Positions 45,978 through 54,921 of a stretch of DNA of 64,000 bases are shown here, one piece after another. The DNA is taken from assembly GCA_032716605.1 (NCBI GenBank), contig CM064560.1:14445297-14509296 (forward strand), in the 5' to 3' direction. The notes below the pieces were generated by a model. The model saw only the letters and a list, made by a program, of their open reading frames with translations, was not told where the DNA came from and ran no database searches. The position numbers were made by a program, and so were the translations under genes. The stretch's first letter is position 1. Every line of letters starts with the position of its first letter. Origin of the DNA: Paralithodes platypus (lineage: Eukaryota; Arthropoda; Malacostraca; Decapoda; Lithodidae).

Positions 45978-46402
45978 CCCGTACAGCCCCAGCGATGCGC
46001 CTGACGCGTCGGCGATGTATGTAACGCACAGCCCCAGAGACGCGCCTGGCGCGTCACCCTAATTGCGCCGACCGTAACCTCAGGTGTAGCCACTCAAGGG
46101 GGCTCAGATTTGTATGGGAACTGTGTACATATCCCACGCAACCGTGCCGATGGTTGAAAACTTTCAAAGTCCACGTGCGTGAATAACCTGGTTTTTTGGG
46201 ATAATTGCCTTCAATTTTTTACTCTTGTAAAATCCGTTTTCGGGGGCTCTGTAGAACCATTTTTTAAGCTTTTTGAGCGGTTTTTCGTGGTTTTTCCTTC
46301 ATTCCTAACCCATTCGCTATTGTTTCTGGAATAAAACCATTTTTTTAAAACCGGCCGGGTTCTGGTGCGCAAACATTACAAAACTAGCCGGGGCTCCACG
46401 GG
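45978..46402. mobile_element. TTAA-MITE family A, copy 2 (425 bp)
   Basis: Flanked by TTAA at 45974-45977 and 46403-46406 inside CR1 copy e. The empty site is the single TTAA at 35059-35062 in copy c (complement) and at the same place in copy a. The ends CCCGTACAGCCCCAGC and (right end inward) CCCGTGGAGCCCCGGC match at 13 of 16. Very similar to 23810-24247 except for short indels such as loss of a GCGCGCGAGCGCGC stretch. Confidence 0.93.
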
Positions 46403-47158
46403 TTAATTCTTCTTTTGTTGCAAGTACAATGTCAAGAACGTTATTACCACGGGTCGGTGTTCGAACAAATTGATAAAGCGAACTCTCTTGCAAGTTCATA
46501 TACAAGTCATGTCCGGAGTGTGAAGTAAGAGTATCGCCCCACTTGGTCACAGGTAAATTAAAGTTGCCAAAAAATACGGTATCTTGTGAGTTACTTACAT
46601 CTGCAATTTGTTCATAAATTTCTCGGTCAGTTTGCACTGATTGAGCAGGAGGTCTGTATATTAATGCAAGTATTATTTTTGTACCTTTATTATTCCTTAT
46701 TAGCACAAAAGATGTGTCGACGTTCACAATTTGAGGTTTTGACAAGAGGGTCGAGTTAAGACTTTCTTTGATATAAAATAAAACGCCACCTCCATTTTTA
46801 TTTATTCGGCTTTTCTCAAACATTACATAACCGGGAAGTGAATACTCTGCTAAAAAGTCTATATCTACTGTATTGAGCCAAGATTCTGTTATACCAATCA
46901 CATCATAATTTTCAGTAAACACTAGTTCCTCTAAATCTGAAAATTTATTGCGTATGCTACGAGTGTTTGCATAGAAAACCTTTAAAGTTGCGGTTTTAGA
47001 ACTCACAGAACGTTCTTTAATCAAATTTTTAGTTCTGATCGGATCTACATTTACATTCATGGCTGACATCGGTCCTCGGTCGTTATCCCTGGCGGTTTTG
47101 AATTTGGGTCGTGTTGGTGGAGCTTTATCCAAATTCGCGGTTCTTGACAGATTAGCAT

Positions 47159-47638
47159 TTAATTCCTTCGCAGGTTGCCGCCCTCGCTGTCTTCGGTCCT
47201 CCTTCCTGGTTGTCCTGTGCTGAGTCGATTTCTTCTCCGAAAATCCTTCACCGCATCGTTGAGAAGACGCCCAAAATGTGCTGCTCCCACCTGGTTCAGA
47301 TGAACTCCATCGTCCGAAAACAAATAGTCATCGTAGTAGAAATTGTCCCAGGTGTCGACGAATCCCACATTTTCCTTCCTGCAGAGGTTTGCTAGACAAC
47401 GATTTGTGCTGCTGGCTATGTTGTAAAATCGGCTCTCTACACCAAGCCGGGGGACGATTTCTGAGACGATGATCCTTGATGACTTCTCCTTAAACGACTT
47501 GATCAGCTGCTGGTACTTTAAAAGCAAATCTTCCGACCGGGTTCGCTGTACATCGTTGGATCCAACGTGGATGACGTACATTGTATTAGCAGGGGCCAGC
47601 TTAGATACTTCGTCAACTGCAGCAACTACGTCGTCCAC
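47159..47638 (-). pseudogene. CR1 ORF1 esterase domain, truncated, divergent from copy c
   Basis: SGNH hydrolase blocks VIHVGSNDV and SDDGVHLNQVG are present. The N-terminal GDS block is missing because the copy ends (MDDVVAAVDEV) at the head-to-head junction. Versus the copy c ORF1 (HAGSNDVMRTRSEELMEKY against HVGSNDVQRTRSEDLLLKY) only about half the residues match, whereas the ORF2 that follows 27 bp downstream on this strand is about 93% identical to copy c. The frame is open to its stop near 47161. Confidence 0.82.
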
Positions 47639-47639
47639 A

Positions 47640-49560
47640 CTGTTGGACCGTTAGTCGATGAAAATGGAGAATACACCAAAGACGAAGTACAAATGAGTAA
47701 TGCCCTCAATACCTTCTTTGCATCAGTTTTTACAACAGAAGACCTCAGTGATATCCCTACACCATCGCCGATTCAGATTGATAATTCAGATGTTCTAAGC
47801 AATATCACCGTTACAGAGAGAGAAGTATTTAATTGTTTAGATAAACTCAAGGTAAATAAAACGCCTGGACCTGATACAATCTCGCCTAGAGTTCTAAAGG
47901 AAGCTAAGGATGAGCTCTCCAAACCACTGACATTACTATTCAATAAATCCTTGCAGTCTGGAACTATGCCTGATCAGTGGAAGCTAGCCAACGTAACACC
48001 GATATTAAAAAAGGCAGCAAATCCCTACCCAGTAACTATCGTCCAATTAGCTTAACCTCAGTTGTATGTAAAATGCTAGAAACGGTCATACGAGACAGAC
48101 TCGTAAATCACTTAGAGGAAAATAACATACTTAAAGATACTCAACACGGCTTTCGTAAAAAACGTTCCTGTTTAACAAACCTCTTAGACTTCTTCCACGA
48201 TATCCTCAACCTCTACGATGAGAGTAAAGCTGTAGATATTATATACCTTGATTTTCAAAAGGCCTTTGACAAAGTTCCCCACAAACGTTTACTGCTAAAA
48301 CTAAAAGCACATGGAATACAAGACGGTGTGTTGAAATGGATAGAAAATTGGCTCAGCGACAGAAAGCAAAGAGTAGTCATAAACGGTAAGGCATCTAAAT
48401 AGACCAATGTAAGTAGCGGGGAACCCCAGGGATCGGTACTAGGACCAATTCTCTTTCTAATTTACATCAACGACATAGATGAGGGCCTCACCTGTACAAT
48501 CTCAAAATTTGCTGACGATACAAAAATTGCAAATAGCGTACTCTCAAAAGAACAAGTTGACGATATGCAACACAATCTAGATAAATTGTCATGTTGGGCC
48601 CAAATTTGGCAAATGAGTTTCAATGCGGATAAATGTAAAGTACTACTTATCGGATACCTAAATGAGAAAGCAAACTATTCGATGAATGGCACTCAGCTTA
48701 AGAATGTAAACAGAGAAACCGATCTGGGAGTAACAATATCGAGTAACCTAAAACCGAGTCAACAATGTTCAGAAGTTGTTAAGAAGGCAAACAAAATAAT
48801 TGGCTTTATAGGCAGGTCATTTGAGCATAAATCCAAAGAAGTTATCCTAACCCTTTACAATTCCTTAGTCCGCCCTCTTCTGGAATACTGCGTTCAATCC
48901 TGGTGCCCTTATTACCAAAAAGATATAAACAAGCTAGAACGAGTTCAACGTAGAGTTACCAAAATGATACCTAGCCTAAAGAACAAACCATACGAAGAGC
49001 AGCGTCTTAGAGAATTAAATCTATTTCCTTTAACCCAGCGCAGATTAAGAGGTGACTTAATTCAAGTGTTCAAAATAATCAAAGGCATCGACAATATGAA
49101 CTGTAGTAAGTACTTCACCATCGACCAATCTAATTACACGCGGGGAAACGGTTGCAAAATTATTGGTAAATCTTTTAACTCACACGAATCTAAGAATTTC
49201 TTCTTCAATCGAGTTGGCAACTTGTGGAATGGGCTTCCCCGAAACGTTATAGACTGCATCACCGTTGATTCATTTAAACTCCGCCTAGATAAATATCTCG
49301 CTTCAAACCCGTGACTGACTGCGTTTGTAAATGAATAACTTTATTTTACCCCCCCTCAGTTACTAACCCATCTGTCCCCTACTAACTTCCTAATCCTGCC
49401 ACGGACATTAGTTCCAGGGCAGTAATTCACTTTCCAATGTTCCCTTACCCACTCTAAACCACTGTTTGGACACTTGATCCTCAGTGTTTTGGAGGACAAG
49501 CAACCTAGAAGGGTCACTAGATCTGTTGTTGCTTGATTTCCTTTGTACTCCTTTGTACTC
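47640..49560 (+). mobile_element. CR1 LINE copy f (plus arm of a head-to-head pair)
   Basis: It starts at ACTGTTGGACCGTTAGTCGA (internal ORF2) directly against copy e and runs to two CTTTGTACTC decamers at 49560. RT blocks: NYRPISL, YLDFQKAFDKVPH, KFADDTK. Lesions: a 1-bp change near 48006 joining frames 47639-48055 and 47977-48402, TAG at 48400-48402 (TGG in copy c), and GTACCC changed to GAACCC at 48420. A 3-bp insertion near 48999 adds one residue. Confidence 0.92.
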
Positions 49561-49600
49561 CACCAGGAGGAGACTGGACGGAGGGAAAAGAGAGAGATAG
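49561..49600 (-). mobile_element. I-like LINE copy 2, last recognisable ORF1 remnant
   Basis: GGAGGAGACTGGACGGAGGG (49566-49585) matches copy 1 at 11824-11843 and marks where I-like sequence resumes beyond the CR1 pair. It is lost in (GA)n by about 49600. GGAGGA occurs on both sides of the pair (43545-43550 and 49566-49571), possibly the target duplication, but the target itself is a GGA repeat. Confidence 0.65.
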
Positions 49601-49913
49601 AGAGAGAGATACAGCGTCATCAAGCCAATGAGGGAGAGTTTGGGATTGATTTTCATGGGAAAGTTTTGAGTTATTAACTTATTTAATTCTAAGAGGTCCT
49701 TTTGATGTTCAAAAAAATAATTCAAGGTTGGCATGTATAAAATGTATACCGGTATATACTGTATATATATATATATATATAATTCTACCTACCTACCTAA
49801 CTATCTCCCTCCCCGCCTCTCTCTCTGTGTCTCTCTGTCTCTCTCGGAATTGCTAGGGCGAAAATAAGGGGGTGATGAGGTCCGAGAGAGAGACAATGTT
49901 TACCTTCATCTGC

Positions 49914-49965
<52 letters not shown>

Positions 49966-50340
49966 GAGAGAGAGAGAGTCCATAGGGAGAGTTTGTATTG
50001 ACATATGGGCGTTTATAGGGAACATCTTGCAAATCGGTCGCCAGGAATCCACAGCTAATCCCAAATCTTACCAAAATTTACAGAAGTTCTTTCAAAGATG
50101 CGTAAAATAGCATGGCTTACGAATTTTACTCCTTAGATTTGTTTTTTCTAAATTGAATAAATATTTATCTCAAGGTAGAGTGAATAACCCACAGTAAACA
50201 TTGATAACCTGATTTTAAAAGTTCTAAATTTATGTCGGGAGGTAGCGTTGGAACAGAAAATAATATAACATAAATACTAATAAATAAATTAATAAATTAA
50301 TAAATAAATAAATAAATAAAATATAACAAAATAAACAACA
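49601..50340. repeat. AT, CT and GA microsatellites; no gene
   Basis: (AT)n with one TATACTGTA at 49754-49781, CT/GT-type at 49815-49846, (GA)n at 49915-49978, and (AAAT)n at 50278-50320. Nothing else is recognised. Confidence 0.85.
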
Positions 50341-50350
50341 CACACACACA

Positions 50351-50466
50351 CCTGTGGCGTAACTGATAGCGCGTCTGGCTCACGACCAGAAGGTCCCGGG
50401 TTCGAGACCCGGGTGGGGAAGAGACATTTGGGCAAGTCTCCGATAAATCTACAGTTATACTACCCC
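50351..50466 (+). mobile_element. tRNA-derived SINE (head and tail)
   Basis: The tRNA-like head at 50351-50419 has A-box TGGCGTAACTG, an anticodon-arm-like TCTGGCTCACGACCAGA and B-box GGTTCGAGACC. The acceptor stem does not pair, which argues for a SINE over a tRNA gene. The tail (CAAGTCTCCGATAAATCTAC then AGTTATACTACCCC) recurs in opposite orientation at 51417-51453. Confidence 0.7.
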
Positions 50467-50595
50467 TATTTTGTCGCTATTCTGTTGGTACTAATGGGTT
50501 AATATTATTAGTAGTAGACTTAGTATGGTTTGATGATGCGCGGAAATGTATATTTGACTTGTAATAGATACATTGAAGTATTACAAACCTTCGCG

Positions 50596-50680
50596 AACCC
50601 ATAAACAGGGAACGTGAGCTGGGTTTAGACCGTCGCGCACCCATACACAGGGAACGTGAACTGGGTTTAGACCGGTCGCG
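50596..50680. repeat. 42-bp tandem repeat, 2 units (as at 6034-6159)
   Basis: ACCCATAAACAGGGAACGTG / AGCTGGGTTTAGACCGTCGC, two copies, then GCGAGACAGG and the TTAGG block. Confidence 0.88.
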
Positions 50681-50766
50681 AGACAGGTTAGTTTTCGGTT
50701 AGGTTAGGTTAAGTTAGGTTAGGTTAGGCTAATAATAAAAATACTAAAATGCGACGGTCCTCGGTA
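50678..50766. repeat. TTAGG-rich repeat block, left part (interrupted)
   Basis: GCGAGACAGGTTAGTTTTCG, then (TTAGG)n-like at 50698-50730, then AAAATGCGACGGTCCTCGGT up to TTAA at 50767. It continues after the MITE at 51229-51306. The uninterrupted paralogue is 53282-53447. TTAGG is the arthropod telomere unit. Confidence 0.85.
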
Positions 50767-50770
50767 TTAA

Positions 50771-51228
50771 CCCTCTATTAGCGGCTCACCACTTAAGTCG
50801 AGTTAAAAAAAGCTGGACTAACTGGCGGCGCTCGACATAGGTCGAGTGGCAATTTCAGCACGTAATGTTGCTGAGAGAGAGAGGCAAGTGGTGGCAGGAG
50901 ACTAGCGAGCGTATGACTGCTCCAGACCACCGCGGCGAACCTACTGACACGAATCTCAGCTCCCTCCTCCCTCTCTCACTCGCTACATACTCAATTATAT
51001 GGGGAAAGTACCGAATTACATGCTTTTTGCAAGAAAACTATCCATCATACAAGGATCGTTATGGTGTCATTCGAAAGCTCTGTTCATGCCCTTTCAGGGA
51101 TAGATACTTGTTTTACGTTCTGGGTCTTATTTAGGCATGAAAATGATCACGTAAACAGCCCTATTTTGGCTAAAAATACCCCGCTGGGCGGTACATATAA
51201 ATAAACCGCATAGGCCGCTAAAGAAGGG
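50771..51228. mobile_element. TTAA-MITE family C, copy 2 (458 bp)
   Basis: Flanked by TTAA at 50767-50770 and 51229-51232. The paralogous block at 53282-53447 has a single TTAA (53371-53374) at the same place with no insert. TIRs: CCCTCTATTAGCGGC and (right end inward) CCCTTCTTTAGCGGC. The internal block at 51037-51136 matches family C copy 1. The 89-codon frame at 50865-51134 has no known domain and is not conserved as protein. Confidence 0.92.
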
Positions 51229-51416
51229 TTAAACAACACTGTATATCAAATAAAAAATAAAAGACAACAACAAATTACCTGAAAAACTCTTATCTGGTAG
51301 GTGATGTTTTTTTTATCAAAATACGTTATTTTCCAGTTTCCGCGTCTGCTGAACAATCCAAAAACACGCTAAAAGGCGTGTTTTAAAGGGGGGAGGTGGT
51401 GGGGGGTAGTGGGGGA

Positions 51417-51535
51417 GGGGTAGTATAACTGTAGATTTACCAAGTCTCCTAACGGTGTAGCCTCTGTTCACCTAGCAGTATAAATAGGAACCTGGTATAA
51501 GTGGACGAAGTTGTGACGTCCCATCTGGGGTTGGT
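51417..51535 (-). mobile_element. SINE tail, reverse orientation, no tRNA head
   Basis: Complement of the tail of the 50351 SINE for about 36 bp (GGGGTAGTATAACTGTAGAT), then further body (CTTATACCAGGTTCCTATTT on the minus strand). A hairpin, AAAACACGC/GCGTGTTTT, lies nearby at 51361-51382. Confidence 0.55.
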
Positions 51536-51599
51536 GGTCGGTTAGAAGGTGAGATGGGTATCGTACTGGTCAACCTAAGCTACTGGTCAACCTTTCAAC

Positions 51600-52115
51600 A
51601 AATACATTGATTATATCTAGTAAACTATTAACAACATTTGAAAACTAAGGTCAGATTCGACTTAAGCAGTGAAAATGTCTTAAGAATAACTATCAAACAC
51701 AACACTATCTCTTATTTACAGATTTCCTGCTTGAGAGGAGTCATAATGCATACTGGGAACATAGTTACAATCCAGTCCGTAGTGTAGTGAAAGTTTTCCT
51801 GACCGAAATGGGATCACTTGTTGCTATCCGTTGAAATCACCAAATCTCGGACTGGAAAGTTACAAGGTTTTGTTTCCAGTATACATTTCGACTCCTCTCA
51901 ACCTGGATATCTCTAAATAAGAGGTAGAACAGTATTTGACAGTGTTTCTTGAAGTATTTTACCTCCGGAATCGAAATATGGCATTAGTTTTGGAGTCATA
52001 TTAATGGATTACTAGGTAGAGTGATTTCAGGATGTAAATTGATTATATCTAGTAAACTATTCACATGATTTGACAACTAAAGCCAGATTTGAATTCAGCA
52101 GTGGAAATAACTACT
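51600..52115. repeat. Diverged ~75-bp direct repeat
   Basis: TTGATTATATCTAGTAAACT at 51607 and 52038 is followed in each by similar sequence (ACA--ATTTGA-AACTAA-G-CAGATT). TTTCCAG-type motifs occur between them. 52116-52490 is AT-rich with nothing recognised. Confidence 0.65.
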
Positions 52116-52490
52116 TACTTTTTTATGTATGTCAAAAATTCATCGATATAGGGGCAAAGTCACATGGGCAAAGTTCATAAATGTATGTCGATAAATGAAC
52201 TCTAGTACATCGAATTCACGTGCTAGGGCAATGTCGAGGGTAGATTCGGACTCACTAGCCCAAGTACCCCAAGAAACACTATCAAACACCTCTCTACCTA
52301 ATATTTTGATTAGTGAAGATATGCTTTTATCTAATAAATATCATTAGAATCTTAAAATTAACATCAAATTCTAAATCAGCATCAAAAATACATTAAGATA
52401 ACGTGTCATGTTTATGTATACAACTTACATACAACTTCTAGGAATAAAAAGAACATTTAATTCGTACTGGCAAAGTTAGTGAACATTATT

Positions 52491-52549
52491 CAGACCGAAA
52501 TATTGAACAGTTTCCAGTCCGAAATATTGAACAGTTTCCAGTCCGACAT
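52491..52549. repeat. GAAATATTGAACAGTTTCCAGTCC tandem pair
   Basis: Two direct copies of a 24-bp unit immediately left of the TTAA boundary of the next MITE. Confidence 0.75.
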
Positions 52550-52553
52550 TTAA

Positions 52554-53035
52554 CCCTTCCTACCCAGGCTGTCTTACCCAATGACGGTCGCTCCTACCCG
52601 GGCGAAATGGCTGAAAAACGTCTAGGCCTAGGCTACCGTATTTATGTTTATTTTCACTGCTAGAACTTTCCCACTCATCTATAATCGTAGTACGGTTTTC
52701 AATCTGTATTTTGGCGTTGAGTAGAGCTCTGTAAGTCAACTGGTTCAGTTGTGATGACGATTTCAGTGGAGCCAATATTGCAGAGATGTTGCCAATATGG
52801 GGGCTCTTCAGACACTAATTTCGTCTGACGTCAGAACAATAACATTGAAGAGTCTTCTCCTTCTTGTTTTCGGATGTGCGGCGACGCAACGCTTGGGTTT
52901 GTTGACATACGTCGTACGCACGGCGTTCGGACCAAGCTTAATTAGGCTATTAAGCTGCTGCCTTAGGTAAGGCATACCGGGTAGTGGCCCTTTTTTTCGA
53001 GCTGTCCTTACCTAAGGCAGACCGGGTAGGAAGGG
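52554..53035. mobile_element. TTAA-MITE family D (482 bp), derivative of the 18.75-kb piggyBac
   Basis: Flanked by TTAA at 52550-52553 and 53036-53039. TIR CCCTTCCTACCC is perfect for 12 bp and continues GG-CTG-CTTA. Internal sequence near 52710-52765 (GGCGTTGAGTAGAGCTCT, TCAACTGGTTC) matches 18901-18935 at the left end of the piggyBac element. It therefore looks like a deletion derivative of that family or a close relative, mobilisable only in trans. Confidence 0.85.
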
Positions 53036-53039
53036 TTAA

Positions 53040-53281
53040 GACAGGATACGTGGTAAAAAAGGTGGTTTGGGACAGGATAGTTTGTGGTTTCGGAATAGAA
53101 AGTTGTTACTGGCAACAGCCAAAAATGCTACTGGAAACAAATTACATCGTTTCACTTCCCGGACAGGATACAGGGACTGGAAAGTTGTCATGTTTCCAGT
53201 ATGTCAATGAATCGGAATGGAAAGTGTTCACTATGTTTCCAGTATGGTGAATTCACCCCGGAGAAACAGGCTAGTCCGTCG
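53040..53281. other. Sequence rich in CTGGAAAGT / TTTCCAGTAT motifs
   Basis: GACTGGAAAGTTGT-CATGTTTCCAGTATG and similar pairs occur several times here, as well as at 51790-51890 and 13700. The frame at 52984-53250 is not a recognised protein. Confidence 0.5.
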
Positions 53282-53447
53282 GCGAGACAGGTTAGTTTTC
53301 GGTTAGGTTAGGTTAAGTTAGGATAGGTTAGGCTAATGTTGAAAATACTAAAATGCGACGGTCCTCGGTATTAAACAACACTGTATATCAAAGACAAAAT
53401 AAAAGACAACAAAAAATTACCTAAAAAACTCTTAAATGGTTGGTGAT
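53282..53447. repeat. TTAGG-rich repeat block, uninterrupted paralogue (empty TTAA site)
   Basis: Collinear with 50678-50766 plus 51229-51306: GCGAGACAGG, TTAGG run (53301-53335), GCGACGGTCCTCGG, TTAA at 53371-53374, then ACAACACTGTATATCAAA. It provides the pre-insertion sequence for family C copy 2. Confidence 0.9.
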
Positions 53448-54498
53448 AAACTTTTACCACTATATTTGCTTGGTGGTTGAATGACTTAATATTTAGAGTC
53501 TAAGAACATTTACAACACTTCTGCAAATGTCATCCCAAGGAAGGATAATGTTTTGAAGAACTCGGCTTTTGCATTTCTCCTGATTTATATGAACCTAAAG
53601 TACTTACAAGTTTATCCGCACTATGTCCTCTCATTGAAATAAATAGGTTATAGTAATAGTCAATAAGTAATAATAGTATTCATAAGTAATAGTCAATGAA
53701 GCACATTCATGGACAAAGAATTTCCGAGCAGTTTTTGAAGACATGCGAAAGATACACTTACGAACTATTTTAATAAACTGCTGAGCCATGCATATCAGTA
53801 ACTGGAATACACTAGCTAATGTTCATAGTAATTTGTTTATCATCACGAGATTTTCAAGTACTTATGACCACATGTGTACAATCACTCATAATAATTCGTG
53901 GACCTCTCCTTGTCTTTATTATGGACATATGTACACATTTATCTTGAAAGAGTTCTAGGGGGTGTAATTATAAACTTGATGGAGGTCTAGGGAACAAACT
54001 AAAAACCTCCCCATAATTCCCCACAATTACCTACTGTATATAGCAACTTCAAAACTTTATATACTATTTACGGAAAAGCAAGTTCCATCCAAAAAACAAT
54101 CCAGACAGTTATACTTGCATAGATAAAAAAAAAACACACATAGGGCGTCCACGAATTTCCATAAGCGACTGTACCTCACAACTACTGTTTTCATTAGTCA
54201 CGCTGAAGGACAATTTTGACGTCCTTCCTTAATTAGTTAAAATCGGACTTCAGAGGCTATCAACCTTTCAGGATTATTTAGCCAGCACACTGTATGTCAA
54301 GAATAACGTCAGGACTGAAACCCTTTTTCAAGATCTCCAGTCCCTTGCCACATCCTTCCTTTACAGTGTCCAAGCATATACTGGCCACTGATTCCAACTA
54401 TCCAACACTCAAACGAAGCACCGAACCATTAGACTAATTACCTGATTGAACCACATGATGAACACAACAAAATACACTATAGGACATACTTTATGGCT
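53448..54498. other. No gene recognised
   Basis: AT-rich sequence with small direct repeats (AATAAGTAATA near 53660-53690). A segment near 54244-54335 (GAGGCTATCAACC, GCACACTGTATGTCAAGAATAA) is echoed in reverse inside family E (58468-58530), probably a fragment of the same element. Confidence 0.5.
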
Positions 54499-54502
54499 TT
54501 AA

Positions 54503-54864
54503 GGGGAGGAAGACCGTTTTTCTGGACCCCCTTCTCCCTAATGTTTAGCCCCAATAGTTTTGAGATTATAAGACGTTCGGCCCATTAGTTTGGCGATTTT
54601 AACACCTTTCGCCCCATTTCGTTGTCAATTATAAGATCTTTCGTGCCACTTAGGTGTCGATTATTTCCTGACGAGCGATAGGGAGCCTGCAATTTTAAGA
54701 GGGATCGGCTTCGGCCGGGACATTTATCTACCGAAAAATATACAAATTTATCTTGAAAGGGGGTCTATGGGGTGTTTTTCTAAGCTTGATGGAGGTCTAG
54801 GGAGGAAAATAAAAAAATATATGAATAAATTAATTGATAGACCAAACAAACGGCCAGTCTCCCC
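54503..54864 (+). mobile_element. TTAA-MITE family F, copy (362 bp)
   Basis: TTAA at 54499-54502 and 54865-54868. Begins GGGGAGGAAGACCGTTTTTC and ends GGCCAGTCTCCCC. Body landmarks: TAGCCCCAATAGTTTTGAGA, CACTTAGGTGTCGATTATTT, CTGACGAGCGATAGGGAGCC, CGGCCGGGACATTTATCTAC, GGAGGTCTAGGGAGG. No coding capacity. Confidence 0.85.
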
Positions 54865-54921
54865 TTAAGTTTTCGAAGGTATACCGAACTGAATGGAATC
54901 TGTTCATTAATTATTTACCTC

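Larger units (their letters stand above)
43551..47639 (-). mobile_element. CR1 LINE copy e (minus arm of a head-to-head pair)
   Basis: The 3' end (GTACAAAGGA, 43551) abuts I-like ORF1. Going up: 3' UTR, RT (44490-45395 intact frame with [28 protein letters not shown]), linker and late endonuclease (45549-45965), MITE A (45978-46402), endonuclease (46407-47132), and part of ORF1 (47159-47638). It ends inside the ORF1 esterase at about 47639 where copy f begins in the opposite direction. Frame breaks lie near 44030, 44480, 45400-45550 and at the MITE. Confidence 0.92.

Noticed and set aside
43551..49560. Twin-priming (5' inversion) as explanation for the inverted CR1 pair
   Set aside because: Twin priming leaves one 3' end; here both arms end in the CR1 3' decamer.
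50351..50423. Functional tRNA gene
   Set aside because: Anticodon and T arms fold but the acceptor stem does not pair, and the body continues as a SINE-like tail.
50865..51134. 89-codon frame inside family C MITE as a small transposon gene
   Set aside because: Not clearly conserved as protein in the other family C copy; the conserved part is better explained at the DNA level.
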